Shown: positions 43,427-51,714 of the stretch, one piece after another
Position numbering within the stretch: position 1 is the stretch's first letter
How the letters are laid out: the number at the start of each line of letters is the position of its first letter
DNA from: an uncultured Bacteroidales bacterium
Lineage (GTDB): Bacteria; Bacteroidota; Bacteroidia; Bacteroidales; Paludibacteraceae
Direction of reading: 5' to 3'
Length of the DNA: 64,000 bases
Assembly: GCA_900319645.1 (NCBI GenBank)
Contig: ONPG01000005.1
Location: forward strand, 1-64,000
Program-made: the position numbers and the translations under genes
The notes under the pieces: generated by a model
What the model saw: only the letters and a program-made list of their open reading frames with translations
The model's database searches: none
Told to the model about the DNA's origin: nothing

Positions 43427-43825
43427 ATGAAGAAGAATTTGCATTTGTGCGTGGACTTAATCACGCTGATGAAGCAAGGTGACTTGCAAGTGATGGACAG
43501 CCGTAAAGGAACACTCTTCCGCAACGAGGAAGACAAGTACACCTTTACAGAGAAAGGCGCACGACCGCACGAGGTGCGTATGGAGAAGCACTGGCAGGTG
43601 TTGGATCGTTGCCGCTATGGCAAAGTGAGTGCCAACAATGCGCATGTCAAACTCGAACTCTACATCCCGCACGGAGACTACTCCGATGGACGAGAACTGG
43701 CGGACATCCTTGCCTCGCAGGTAGAGCAGATGGGCGACAACCTCTCTGAGATGGACATGCCGAAAATCATCGAATCCATCCGTGCATTAAAAATTGTAAA
43801 TGGTAAATCGTCAAATGGTAAATGA
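43427..43825 (+). CDS. hypothetical protein, 132 aa
   Basis: ATG at 43427 just after the structured leader. Begins MKKNLHLCVDLITLMKQGDLQV. The middle reads KYTFTEKGARPHEVRMEKHWQ, and the C-terminal half is a helix-rich segment (GRELADILASQVEQMGDNL). The last residues (LKIVNGKSSNGK) are encoded by AAATGGT/AAATCGT-type heptamer repeats that continue into the start region of the next gene, so the tail is probably not functional. Unrecognised. Confidence 0.55.
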   Translation: MKKNLHLCVDLITLMKQGDLQVMDSRKGTLFRNEEDKYTFTEKGARPHEVRMEKHWQVLDRCRYGKVSANNAHVKLELYIPHGDYSDGRELADILASQVEQMGDNLSEMDMPKIIESIRALKIVNGKSSNGK

Positions 43826-43829
43826 TCTC

Positions 43830-44180
43830 ATGTTAATCGTAGCATTACGTAAGGGCGGCGCGAAGTGTAGTAGCGCCTGCCCATTCTACGAGGAGAATGG
43901 AGTTGTGCCGGGCATCAATGGACCGCTCAAGACCCATTGCCGGGCAACGATGGAAACCGTTTGTGTCGATTGTGATGTATGGAATCCGCACAACATCGAG
44001 AAACTCGAAGTCTCGGAAGCCCAATGGCAAACCATGCAGCACTCCATCCACAAACGTGCCAAGAAAGTCCGCAAGGAATATCCGTCCGACCATGCTGAAA
44101 TCCATCCCGTTGGTTACAACTGGAAAACCGATCCCAAAGGCAAATGGAACTCGCTCAAGTCAAGTAACATTAAACATTAA
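43830..44180 (+). CDS. hypothetical protein, 116 aa, Cys-rich
   Basis: In-frame ATG codons exist at 43800, 43815 and 43830; the first two lie in heptamer repeats, so 43830 (MLIVALRKGGAKCSSACPF) is preferred. Cysteines in KCSSAC, HC and VCVDC suggest a small zinc-binding or iron-sulfur module in the first half. The rest is helical and basic (QHSIHKRAKKVRKEYPSD). It ends before another heptamer tract (ACATTAA) that leads to the VirE_N gene. Confidence 0.55.
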   Translation: MLIVALRKGGAKCSSACPFYEENGVVPGINGPLKTHCRATMETVCVDCDVWNPHNIEKLEVSEAQWQTMQHSIHKRAKKVRKEYPSDHAEIHPVGYNWKTDPKGKWNSLKSSNIKH

Positions 44181-44204
44181 ACATTAATCATTAAACATTA
44201 GAAT
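44167..44204 (+). repeat. 7-bp tandem repeat ACATTAA
   Basis: Five heptamers (ACATTAA, TCATTAA, ACATTAG) overlap the stop of the 116-aa gene and end 3 bp before the next ATG. Confidence 0.8.
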
Positions 44205-44207
44205 ATT

Positions 44208-46616
44208 ATGTTCTGTTACCAAAACAAAGTAAACGCCGGTGTACCGCAAGTATGTACACCCGAAATCTGGGACAGCCTCATCGACAGTCCCGAAGTTAAG
44301 AACATTTGTGACCGTATCGCCGCACTCGATCCCAATGCGGCCGACTACGCTGACCGCAAGCAAGCACTCAAGAAGCGTCTGCCTATCATCATCCCGCACG
44401 CAGCGTCGTTCAAGAACGGGCGGAGAGTCTCCGCAGACGGAATACCATCCGGTCTTGCAATGCTTGATGTGGATCATGTGGAGAATCCGAAAGAGTGGTT
44501 TGATTCCATTGACAAGCAACTCCTTTCCGACAACAAGATTTATCTTGTGGCGATAACAGCCAGCGGTAAAGGTCTCCGCATCATCGGCGAGCGTCAGTCT
44601 TTGTCGGGTGCTCCGGGCGTCAGCGCGGAGAAAACAACGTCCATTGGGTCGGATAGTATCCGACAACTTGAGTCCATCGAAGCCGCCCAGCTCCGTATTG
44701 CCACCGCGCTTGGCATCCCCGAGTATGATTCCGTCACCAAGGATCTCGCTCGTGCCTCCTATGTCGTTACCCGCGATTATATCCTTTGGATTTATGCCGA
44801 TGGTCTCTTTTCTTCGTCTATTGCGTCCGGATTGAATCCGGACAACGGCTCCCAAGAGCCGCCTGCTTCGTCCATTTTGCCGGATAACATCCGGCTTGCC
44901 CTCCCGCCTCACGTTGATCCTTCGTCTGTTAGCCCCGAAATAATCGTACCCCTTGCGGGTAAAGAATCTAATTCGGAAACCTCCGCCGATGATCTCGACT
45001 ACAAAGGTATCCCTTACAAGAGCATCATCGACCAGCTCATGCTCTCCATAGGAGCCGCTGGCGGAGCCGAAGTAGGCGAGCGCAACACGGTCTATTTCTC
45101 GCTCTCCACGTACATGCGGTACATCACCGATTTCAATGCCGAACTCCTGCTTCGTATCCTGCCCGATTTCGGTCTATCCGAACAAGAACGCCGCCAAGCC
45201 ATCGCTTCTTCCCTCGGTCGTCCGCGTAAGTCAGAAATGCCGATGGTACTCCAATCTGCCATCGCCCTGTGCGAGCGCGAAATGGCAAATGACAAATCTC
45301 CAATGTCCAATCTCAAATCGACGGACTTACCGCTGCCGGAGTTGCCCAAACTACTGCGCGTCCTCTGCAAGCGGCTTCCTGCGGAATATCGTCCGGCGAT
45401 GGTCATCGCTTCGCTGCCGGTACTGGGCACACTCGCCACAGGCATCCGGTTTCACTACTTGGATATGCAAGAACAATCGCTCTCGTTCTTCTCCTGTATC
45501 ACCGCACCGGCTGCAAGTGGAAAATCCTTCATCCGCAAACCGCTTGATCTGCTCCTCACTCCCATCAACGAGCAGGATGCCATCGAGCGCGAGAAAGAGC
45601 AAGCGTACAAGGAAAAACTCCGTGCCAGCAAGAACAGCAAGAACCAACCCGAAGACCCGCACGCTTGTCCGCGCAATAACGGTATCTCCATCTCGATTGC
45701 CAAGTTGCTGCAACTGCTGACATACGCAGAAGGCAAGCACCTCATCGGCATCGGTGAAGAAATGGATACGCTCGTCAAATCCGAGAAAGCCGGACCATGG
45801 AGTCAGAAATCGGACATCTACCGTCTTGCTTTCGACAATGCCGAGTATGGTCAAGCGTATATGTCCGAAACATCGTTTAATGCGCACATCCATGTCTATT
45901 ACAACCTATTGCTGACCGGCACACCTAACTCGCTCAAACGATTCTTCAAGGATCTGGAGAACGGTCTTGCGACACGCGTCTGTTTTGCCCAACTGCCCGA
46001 CACCTCTTTTGCTGAGTTACCTGTTTTTCAGCCGTACTCCGAATCCGAGCGCGCCGAGATCATCCGCTGGGCTCGCGAGTTAGATGCCATCGGAAAGTCT
46101 TCGTCCATTTCGTCCGAATTGAATTCGGACACCAAAGGTCTCGTCCACATCAGTTGTCCGCAACTGAATGAGACGATAGCAAAGTGGTTAGAAGCCAAAC
46201 GCCAACAAGCCATCGATGCCGATTCTCATGCCATGGATACGTTCCGCAGACGTGCCGGTGTAATCGGATTCCGTGCAGGAATGTTGTGCTATCTCCTCGA
46301 AAACCGCAAGTTCAACTCTCGCGTAGGTCAGTTCGCGGAATGGGTGGCGGAGTATGTCTTCCGCAATCAGATGGAACTCTGGGGCGATGAGATGGAAGCG
46401 TTGGCAACCGGTGCCATAGACGCACAGACGGACAAAGGTGCTGCCTCCTCGCTCCTCGCGCTCCTTCCGCAGGAGTTCACCACCGGCGATCTCATCAAAC
46501 TCCGTGCACGCAAGAACCAATCCGTCAAACGTGCCGCCATCAGCATGGTCTTGAATCGCTGGAAAGCCACGCACCGCATCGAGCCTTGCGGCAACAAGAC
46601 CTTCCGTAAGCTTTGA
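44208..46616 (+). CDS. VirE_N (BT4734-like) plus DUF3987 helicase-like protein with in-frame palindromic insertions
   Basis: Large protein of Bacteroidales accessory regions. Residues about 20-215 are the BT4734/VirE N-terminal domain (LAMLDVDHVENPKEW, ITASGKGLRIIGE, ARASYVVTRDY). Residues about 370-790 are DUF3987, with a P-loop TAPAASGKSFIRKPLD near 434 and IGIGEEMDTLV. The family is thought to act as a primase/helicase-like protein of mobile elements. Unusual: at least four palindromic elements are inserted in the same frame (44648-44664, 44825-44843, 44879-44895, 46112-46130). They encode Ser-Ser-Ile-x peptides such as SSIASGLNPDN, SSILPDN and SSISSELNSD. A heptamer tract near 45290 adds NDKSPMSNLKS. 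Confidence 0.85.
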   Translation: MFCYQNKVNAGVPQVCTPEIWDSLIDSPEVKNICDRIAALDPNAADYADRKQALKKRLPIIIPHAASFKNGRRVSADGIPSGLAMLDVDHVENPKEWFDSIDKQLLSDNKIYLVAITASGKGLRIIGERQSLSGAPGVSAEKTTSIGSDSIRQLESIEAAQLRIATALGIPEYDSVTKDLARASYVVTRDYILWIYADGLFSSSIASGLNPDNGSQEPPASSILPDNIRLALPPHVDPSSVSPEIIVPLAGKESNSETSADDLDYKGIPYKSIIDQLMLSIGAAGGAEVGERNTVYFSLSTYMRYITDFNAELLLRILPDFGLSEQERRQAIASSLGRPRKSEMPMVLQSAIALCEREMANDKSPMSNLKSTDLPLPELPKLLRVLCKRLPAEYRPAMVIASLPVLGTLATGIRFHYLDMQEQSLSFFSCITAPAASGKSFIRKPLDLLLTPINEQDAIEREKEQAYKEKLRASKNSKNQPEDPHACPRNNGISISIAKLLQLLTYAEGKHLIGIGEEMDTLVKSEKAGPWSQKSDIYRLAFDNAEYGQAYMSETSFNAHIHVYYNLLLTGTPNSLKRFFKDLENGLATRVCFAQLPDTSFAELPVFQPYSESERAEIIRWARELDAIGKSSSISSELNSDTKGLVHISCPQLNETIAKWLEAKRQQAIDADSHAMDTFRRRAGVIGFRAGMLCYLLENRKFNSRVGQFAEWVAEYVFRNQMELWGDEMEALATGAIDAQTDKGAASSLLALLPQEFTTGDLIKLRARKNQSVKRAAISMVLNRWKATHRIEPCGNKTFRKL
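44635..44664 (+). repeat. palindromic element inside VirE_N domain
   Basis: ACGTCCATTGG then GTCGGAT/AGT/ATCCGAC (44648-44664). The stem differs by one compensated base pair from 54267-54283 (GTCAGAT/AGT/ATCTGAC). Confidence 0.8.
44812..44895 (+). repeat. two palindromic elements in the inter-domain linker
   Basis: CTTCGTCTATTGC then GTCCGGAT/TGA/ATCCGGAC (44825-44843); a GGCTC/CCAA/GAGCC hairpin; CTTCGTCCATTTT then GCCGGAT/AAC/ATCCGGC (44879-44895). A decayed copy (CTTCGTCTGTTAG...) follows at about 44930. Confidence 0.8.
46100..46130 (+). repeat. palindromic element inside DUF3987 domain
   Basis: CTTCGTCCATTTC then GTCCGAAT/TGA/ATTCGGAC (46112-46130). Same leader, loop and reading frame as the element at 44825. 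Confidence 0.8.
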
Positions 46617-46742
46617 TCATTGGGAAGTGGAAAGGGATTTAGTCCTTTTCCACTTTTCCACATTTTCACACATTTTTTTGTGTTTTTTCATCTTATCTAA
46701 CGCCTATTTCAGCCTAAAAATCCTCAATTCCTACAAATAAAT
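46617..46742. other. gap after the VirE_N-DUF3987 gene
   Basis: Contains TTCCAC/TTTCCAC words (TTTTCCACTTTTCCAC near 46650) similar to those at 41962-42105 and a T-rich stretch that may end transcription; no gene seen. Confidence 0.4.
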
Positions 46743-46790
46743 TTGCATAATCCAGATTTTTTTCGTATCTTTGCACGCAATTGTGTGCAA
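46743..46790 (+). promoter_or_regulatory. promoter with start-site hairpin before the broken Fic-like gene
   Basis: TTG at 46743 and TATCTTTGC at 46766-46774 with 20 bases between. TTGCAC and GTGCAA arms (46771-46790) form a hairpin at the RNA start. Confidence 0.75.
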
Positions 46791-46820
46791 GGTAAAACGC
46801 AATCGCTAAACAATATCAAT

Positions 46821-47274
46821 ATGGCTGATATACTGCAAACCATAGAACGCTACCGAGCCTTAGGCATCGACCAGCAGATAGACTACAAGAAATTCTACTT
46901 GTATTCTATCATCACGCACTCGACCGCTCTGTCGCTTGATGATAAAGGAAAGCAGTATGAGAATTATTTAGTTGGTCCTTACGAGGAAATAAAACCTGCA
47001 ATCCGAGATTGATGCTTTCGTAGCAAGTCAAGAGATAGATACAAAAACTATAGGAAAGCCTGTAGGAAAAACTATAGGAAAGCCTGTAGGAAAAACTGCA
47101 GGAAAGATCGTTGACCTGATGCGCAACAACCCGCAGATTACTATTCCGGAGATTGCTGTTGTCGTACAAACATCCGAATCCAACGTGCTGCAACATACTA
47201 GCAAACTGCAAAAGCAAGGCATCATCCGCCGTGTTGATGGCCGTAAAGAAGGCTACTGGAAAGTACTGATATAA
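46821..47274 (+). pseudogene. remnant of a Fic-family protein with C-terminal winged helix
   Basis: The ATG at 46821 gives MADILQTIERYRALGIDQQI and LYSIITHSTA, the usual start of Bacteroidetes Fic proteins. Instead of the expected IEGSTVTE continuation, the frame runs 27 further residues to a stop at 47012. In the +1 frame (47011-47274) is the usual C-terminal tail of Fic/ATP-binding regulators: IGKPVGK repeats, then KIVDLMRNNPQITIPEIAVV and GYWKVLI. The central Fic domain with HPFxxGNG is absent, so the gene is internally deleted and frameshifted. The promoter is still intact. Confidence 0.65.
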
Positions 47275-47352
47275 TTTTCCAAACACTGTCTGAAAAATTG
47301 AAAATGTGTGACACCTCGCACAAATTGAATGACTAAATACTAATACCAAGAT

Positions 47353-47583
47353 ATGGAAGGAGAAGTAGGTAAAACCCGCTTGGCTGAATACAAAGCCATC
47401 CGCAAGAAGGTGGATGCGAAAGCGGAGCGATTGACCAGAAAAGAACTGAACATGCCAAAAGGCGAGTGGTGGTTTGGTTCATGCCATACGTTCTGGAAAC
47501 ACAAGTAGAAAATCTTGCGTAAGGAATACCACATGATCTGGCGCAGTCCGCAAGACATTAACCCCGAATGTTGTTTTGATTAA
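47353..47583 (+). pseudogene. small conserved gene interrupted by an in-frame TAG
   Basis: ATG at 47353 (MEGEVGKTRLAEYKAIRK...) reads 51 codons to GSCHTFWKHK and a TAG at 47506-47508. It then continues in the same frame for 24 codons (KILRKEYHMIWRSPQDINPE, ending CCFD) to a TAA at 47581-47583. The two halves together look like a known type of small Bacteroidales protein ending in SPQELNP-like sequence. Either a recent nonsense mutation, a truncated but working 51-aa protein, or readthrough. TAG is not used as a sense codon by other genes here. Confidence 0.55.
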
Positions 47584-47618
47584 ATAGCCATTAAATAACA
47601 AATTATTATTTATCATCT

Positions 47619-49250
47619 ATGAAAGTCCTTATCTTTGATACCGAGACTACAGGTTTAAATGCTGGATATAATGTAATATTACAATTGAGTTACCAAATTG
47701 TAGAGACAGCAGATTGGCATATCATTAAAGAAGTTTGCCATTATTTTCCATGGCCAGAAAACGAATGGCGTGTGTCAGAAGAAGCCATTGCGGTTAACGG
47801 ATTAACAAAGGATTTTCTATCTACGAAACAACTATCAGATCGACATGACGCATTGTCTGAGTTCGTAAAAGATAAAGACAACGTGGATTTGATTGTCGCA
47901 CACAACCTTGAATTTGACAAAAAATTTATCATTGCAGATTGTAAAGAGGCTAATGTAAAATATGCTGCAAGTGGATGGGAATTCTGTTACGACACCATGA
48001 AGCGCACTACATCGTATTGCGCAATTCCCAAACCATTCGGTAATGGCTATAAGTGGCCAAAACTTTCTGAATTGGCTGATTGTTTAGGAATAGATTATTA
48101 TGATTTAACACTACATGATAGTACTGCGGATGTGGAACTAACCAAACGCTGTTTCCAAAAGTTAGTCAAACGAGGTATTTATCACCTTCCTAAAGTGGAA
48201 GATTCCGAGTTTACTCTCAAGTTGGAGGTTGAAGCAGTTGATGATATCCGCTTTACTTTTTTTCGCTATGGAGAGCCGTTGAGTGATATGCTTGTCAAGT
48301 CTATGCTCTCAGCAAAAAATATTAAAGCAGGACAACAAGAAGCAATTAAAATGTGGTCTTTAAAGAACGAGGAAGAAATATCCGAATTAGTTAATTCGTA
48401 TAGAAATGTACCTAGAATCAAAAATAGTGAAGACTATCAAAATGAATATGCAAATATAAAACGAGAAGAATATTCTCCATCCATATTTTCCGAGGAAGTA
48501 CCAACGAAAACAGATGCCCAAAAGCATTTGGACAAAGAGGCAAAAAAAGTCATTCGATCTATTCTTTTCTGGACCAATCGCAGTAAACGTAAGCAATACG
48601 TTGACGAACGGCTTGAATCCTATTACGATCAACTTCTGCGCGAATTTAATAAACGCAAAGAGGAGTTTGAATTAGAAGAGAAACACAAACAAGAAGTATT
48701 TGAATTAAAAGCAGAAGCAGAATATAATGAGAGGAAACGAAAAGCAAAAGGCTTAATAGATGGTAATATAGATGTAATAGAAAATGCACTTGTTGAAATT
48801 AGCAAAGAACTCTCCATGCCGCTTCCTATAAGAGTTGAACATTCAATTGAACCAAGTACCATTAATTTGAATATTCGAATATTTTTGCCATCTATTAGCG
48901 ACATGCCTCATATAGTTGGTGTAAGATTAGCTAGCGGAAATTATAAGATAACCGAAATGCCTTCCAAAGATTTGCGAGAGAAATACGCCGAATATGTAAT
49001 AGGTATGGCTTATTATATAGCCGCTTATTATTTTAACGCTTCACCAAAAATTTCTTCAATAACTATTACCGCTAATGCTACACTCGAACAAGGTGACGAT
49101 AGTGTAAACGGCAGCATCTTCAATGTGCAATTTAGCAGAAATGCATTGTCAAATATTGATTTCCAAAGCTTTAATCCAATAATCTCAATAGCAGATTTTC
49201 CGTCTAAGATTAAGCTAAGCAAAACGTATATCTTTAAGCCAATTGCATAA
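47619..49250 (+). CDS. DEDDh exonuclease-domain protein, first gene of a putative defence cluster
   Basis: Residues 1-185 are a DnaQ-like 3'-5' exonuclease: FDTETTG (Asp7, Glu9), HNLEFD (Asp100) and HDSTADVE (His166, Asp171) give a complete DEDDh set. Residues about 190-390 are helical and strongly charged, with a coiled coil near 335-385 (EFELEEKHKQEVFELKAEAEYN). The last 150 residues are a beta-rich domain I do not recognise (NLNIRIFLPSISDMPHIVGV). The gene is AT-rich compared with the core genome, which suggests transfer. Its stop lies 8 bp before the next start; the promoter was not clearly seen. Confidence 0.8.
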   Translation: MKVLIFDTETTGLNAGYNVILQLSYQIVETADWHIIKEVCHYFPWPENEWRVSEEAIAVNGLTKDFLSTKQLSDRHDALSEFVKDKDNVDLIVAHNLEFDKKFIIADCKEANVKYAASGWEFCYDTMKRTTSYCAIPKPFGNGYKWPKLSELADCLGIDYYDLTLHDSTADVELTKRCFQKLVKRGIYHLPKVEDSEFTLKLEVEAVDDIRFTFFRYGEPLSDMLVKSMLSAKNIKAGQQEAIKMWSLKNEEEISELVNSYRNVPRIKNSEDYQNEYANIKREEYSPSIFSEEVPTKTDAQKHLDKEAKKVIRSILFWTNRSKRKQYVDERLESYYDQLLREFNKRKEEFELEEKHKQEVFELKAEAEYNERKRKAKGLIDGNIDVIENALVEISKELSMPLPIRVEHSIEPSTINLNIRIFLPSISDMPHIVGVRLASGNYKITEMPSKDLREKYAEYVIGMAYYIAAYYFNASPKISSITITANATLEQGDDSVNGSIFNVQFSRNALSNIDFQSFNPIISIADFPSKIKLSKTYIFKPIA

Positions 49251-49257
49251 ATTATCA

Positions 49258-51714
49258 ATGACCACTGAGGAATTCATACTTAAAGCGCAAGCCGTTCATG
49301 GGGATAAGTACGATTATTCCAAGGTGGAGTATGTGAACTACCGAACTAAGATTCTCATCAGTTGCCCTAAACATGGAGAATTCTTACAAAGGCCAGATAT
49401 ACATTTACAGGGGAAAGGCTGTACTAAATGTGGAAGGGAAAGAATTGGAATAGCAAGCAGTAAATCAAAAGAACAATTTCTTCAGGAAGCACGGAGAGTT
49501 CATGGGGATAAATACGATTATTCCAAGGTAGAATATGTGAATTGGCAAACAAAAGTTACAATTGTTTGCCCCATCCATGGCAAGTTTACTCAAACGCCAA
49601 CAGGTCACTTACGGGGTAACGGCTGTCCAATGTGTGCCAATGACCGAACCTCTATGCGAATGACCACCGAAGAATTTATACAGAAAGCAAAGGCGATTCA
49701 TGGTAATAAGTATGATTATTCCAAGGTGGAGTATACGCATAATAACGTAGAAGTATGCATTATTTGTCGAGAGCACGGAGAATTTTGGCAAAAGCCCAAA
49801 AATCATCTGAGCGGATATGGGTGTCCTATTTGCTCCGGTCGTAAGAAAATGCGGACAATTGACTTTATAAAGCGTGCTAAGCAAATTCATGGTGATAAGT
49901 ATGACTATTCAAAAGCAGAATACAAAGGAAATGCTGAAGAAGTTTGTATTATTTGTCCCGAACACGGAGAATTTTGGCAAAGAGCAGGACTTCATTTAAA
50001 AGGAGCAGGATGCTCTAAGTGCGGATTTATCACAGGTAGCGCAAAACAAAGAATATGGACTAAGGAAGCGTGTTATGAATTAGCAAAGCGATATGATGAT
50101 TTAACTACCTTCAGCACCGAATGCAAAACGGCATACTCAATTGCATGTAGAAATAATTGGATTCAAGATTATACTTGGCTAAAAAGAAAGCAACTTCCAA
50201 ACGGATATTGGACTAAAGAACTTGTATTGGAGGAAGCACACAAATATATAAGTACTCATGAATTTAAGGCTGGTAGTCCTAAAGCATATGGCGCAGCACA
50301 TCGGAATGGGTGGATAAGTGAATGCACGTGGTTTATCAAACCTAAAAATGCAAAAAAGTGGAATTACGATACTTGTTTTGAAGAAGCGCAAAAATATGGT
50401 TCCACTACCGATTTTCGGGCAAATTCTATAACCGCATATTGTATTGCAAGAGATAGAGGTTGGTTGGAAGAATATTCTTGGCTCACAAAAAATACCAATC
50501 CTTACAATCATGATCTATGTTTAGCAGAAGCGAAGAAATACCAATATTTCAATGATTTTCGAGCCAATTCTCACCAATTCTATATGGCCGCTCGAAGCCG
50601 TGGTTGGTTAAAAGAATATACATGGTTAATAAGAGAGCCTATTGAACCATATAACAAAAAATGGAAATACGACACATGCTACGCAGAGGCAAAAAAATAT
50701 AATACCAGAAGTGCCTTCAACAAAGGATGTAGCAGCGCATATGATGTCGCCAGAAGAAATGGTTGGTTGGCTGATTACACATGGATGCCGGATATGTCTG
50801 CCTACGATGCAAAAGTTGATAGTGTGTATTGCTATTTGTTTGAAGAGCAAAAAGCAGCATATGTTGGTCGAACCTTGATGTATCGTCAGCATATAAGAGA
50901 TGTTGAACACAACTATTACGATTTTGACGCAGTTTACAAGTTTGCTCACAAGAAAAATTGTCCCATACCACCAATGCAGATTATTGAAGAGAATTTAACG
51001 GTTCAGCAGGGACGAATTCGTGAAGATTATTGGCGCAAGTATTACGAAGCCAATGGTTACTTTATGCTCAACAAGGCTGCTACTGGAGCGAAGAGCGGTT
51101 CTATAGGGGCTTTAGCAACTGGAAAATGGACTTTCGAAAAAGCTTATAGAATTGCGCAAGCATTTCAATCTGCTAAAGAAATGAATGATGAGTATGGATA
51201 TCTTTATAAACTTGCAAAGGCGAGAGGTTGGTTGGAAAAGTTTGAGTGGTTCAGGGGTAAAGAGATAAAGATAGAAAAACAAACAAAATGGACTGAGGAT
51301 GTTTGTAGAGAAGAAGCTCTTAAGTATACATCCAGGAAAGATTTTCGTAAATATTCAAGAGGTGCATATGATAAAGCCAATGAATGTGGTTGGTTAGATA
51401 GTTACACATGGCTTTTCCATCATAAGTCGTATTCGGATTGGGATTATCAAAGTTGCAAAGCCGAGGCTTCGAAATACCCAAATAGAAATGAGTTCGGCAA
51501 ACATTCCTACGGAGCATATACCATATCACGAAAGAATGGATGGTTAGATGATTTTTATCCTGTTCCATTACGTCGTGTGCTTGATTATGATACCTGCAAA
51601 TCTCTTGCTGCACAATATAAATCACTAAGTGAACTTATAGCTGACGATAAGAGTTTATATGGCACTCTCCGTAAAAAGGGTTGGATTAACGAATTCTTTC
51701 CTCATATATCATGA
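49258..51714 (+). CDS. DUF723 zinc-ribbon repeats, helical repeats and a GIY-YIG-like nuclease domain
   Basis: 818 aa from the ATG at 49258. Four DUF723 units (about 4-59, 72-127, 136-193, 201-256) share HGDKYDYSKVEY, C..HGEF.Q and HL.G.GC..C and should bind zinc. About nine roughly 40-residue helical repeats (EEAxKY...F...AYxxAxxxGWLxxYTWL) lie at 269-510 and 624-815. Between them, about 520-610, is a GIY-YIG-like nuclease: VYCYLF, AYVGRT, an Arg in YRQHIRDVEH, a Glu in MQIIEEN and an Asn in LNKAATG. Such parts occur in phage and homing-type endonucleases. The stop overlaps the SIR2-like gene by 4 bp. Confidence 0.82.
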   Translation: MTTEEFILKAQAVHGDKYDYSKVEYVNYRTKILISCPKHGEFLQRPDIHLQGKGCTKCGRERIGIASSKSKEQFLQEARRVHGDKYDYSKVEYVNWQTKVTIVCPIHGKFTQTPTGHLRGNGCPMCANDRTSMRMTTEEFIQKAKAIHGNKYDYSKVEYTHNNVEVCIICREHGEFWQKPKNHLSGYGCPICSGRKKMRTIDFIKRAKQIHGDKYDYSKAEYKGNAEEVCIICPEHGEFWQRAGLHLKGAGCSKCGFITGSAKQRIWTKEACYELAKRYDDLTTFSTECKTAYSIACRNNWIQDYTWLKRKQLPNGYWTKELVLEEAHKYISTHEFKAGSPKAYGAAHRNGWISECTWFIKPKNAKKWNYDTCFEEAQKYGSTTDFRANSITAYCIARDRGWLEEYSWLTKNTNPYNHDLCLAEAKKYQYFNDFRANSHQFYMAARSRGWLKEYTWLIREPIEPYNKKWKYDTCYAEAKKYNTRSAFNKGCSSAYDVARRNGWLADYTWMPDMSAYDAKVDSVYCYLFEEQKAAYVGRTLMYRQHIRDVEHNYYDFDAVYKFAHKKNCPIPPMQIIEENLTVQQGRIREDYWRKYYEANGYFMLNKAATGAKSGSIGALATGKWTFEKAYRIAQAFQSAKEMNDEYGYLYKLAKARGWLEKFEWFRGKEIKIEKQTKWTEDVCREEALKYTSRKDFRKYSRGAYDKANECGWLDSYTWLFHHKSYSDWDYQSCKAEASKYPNRNEFGKHSYGAYTISRKNGWLDDFYPVPLRRVLDYDTCKSLAAQYKSLSELIADDKSLYGTLRKKGWINEFFPHIS

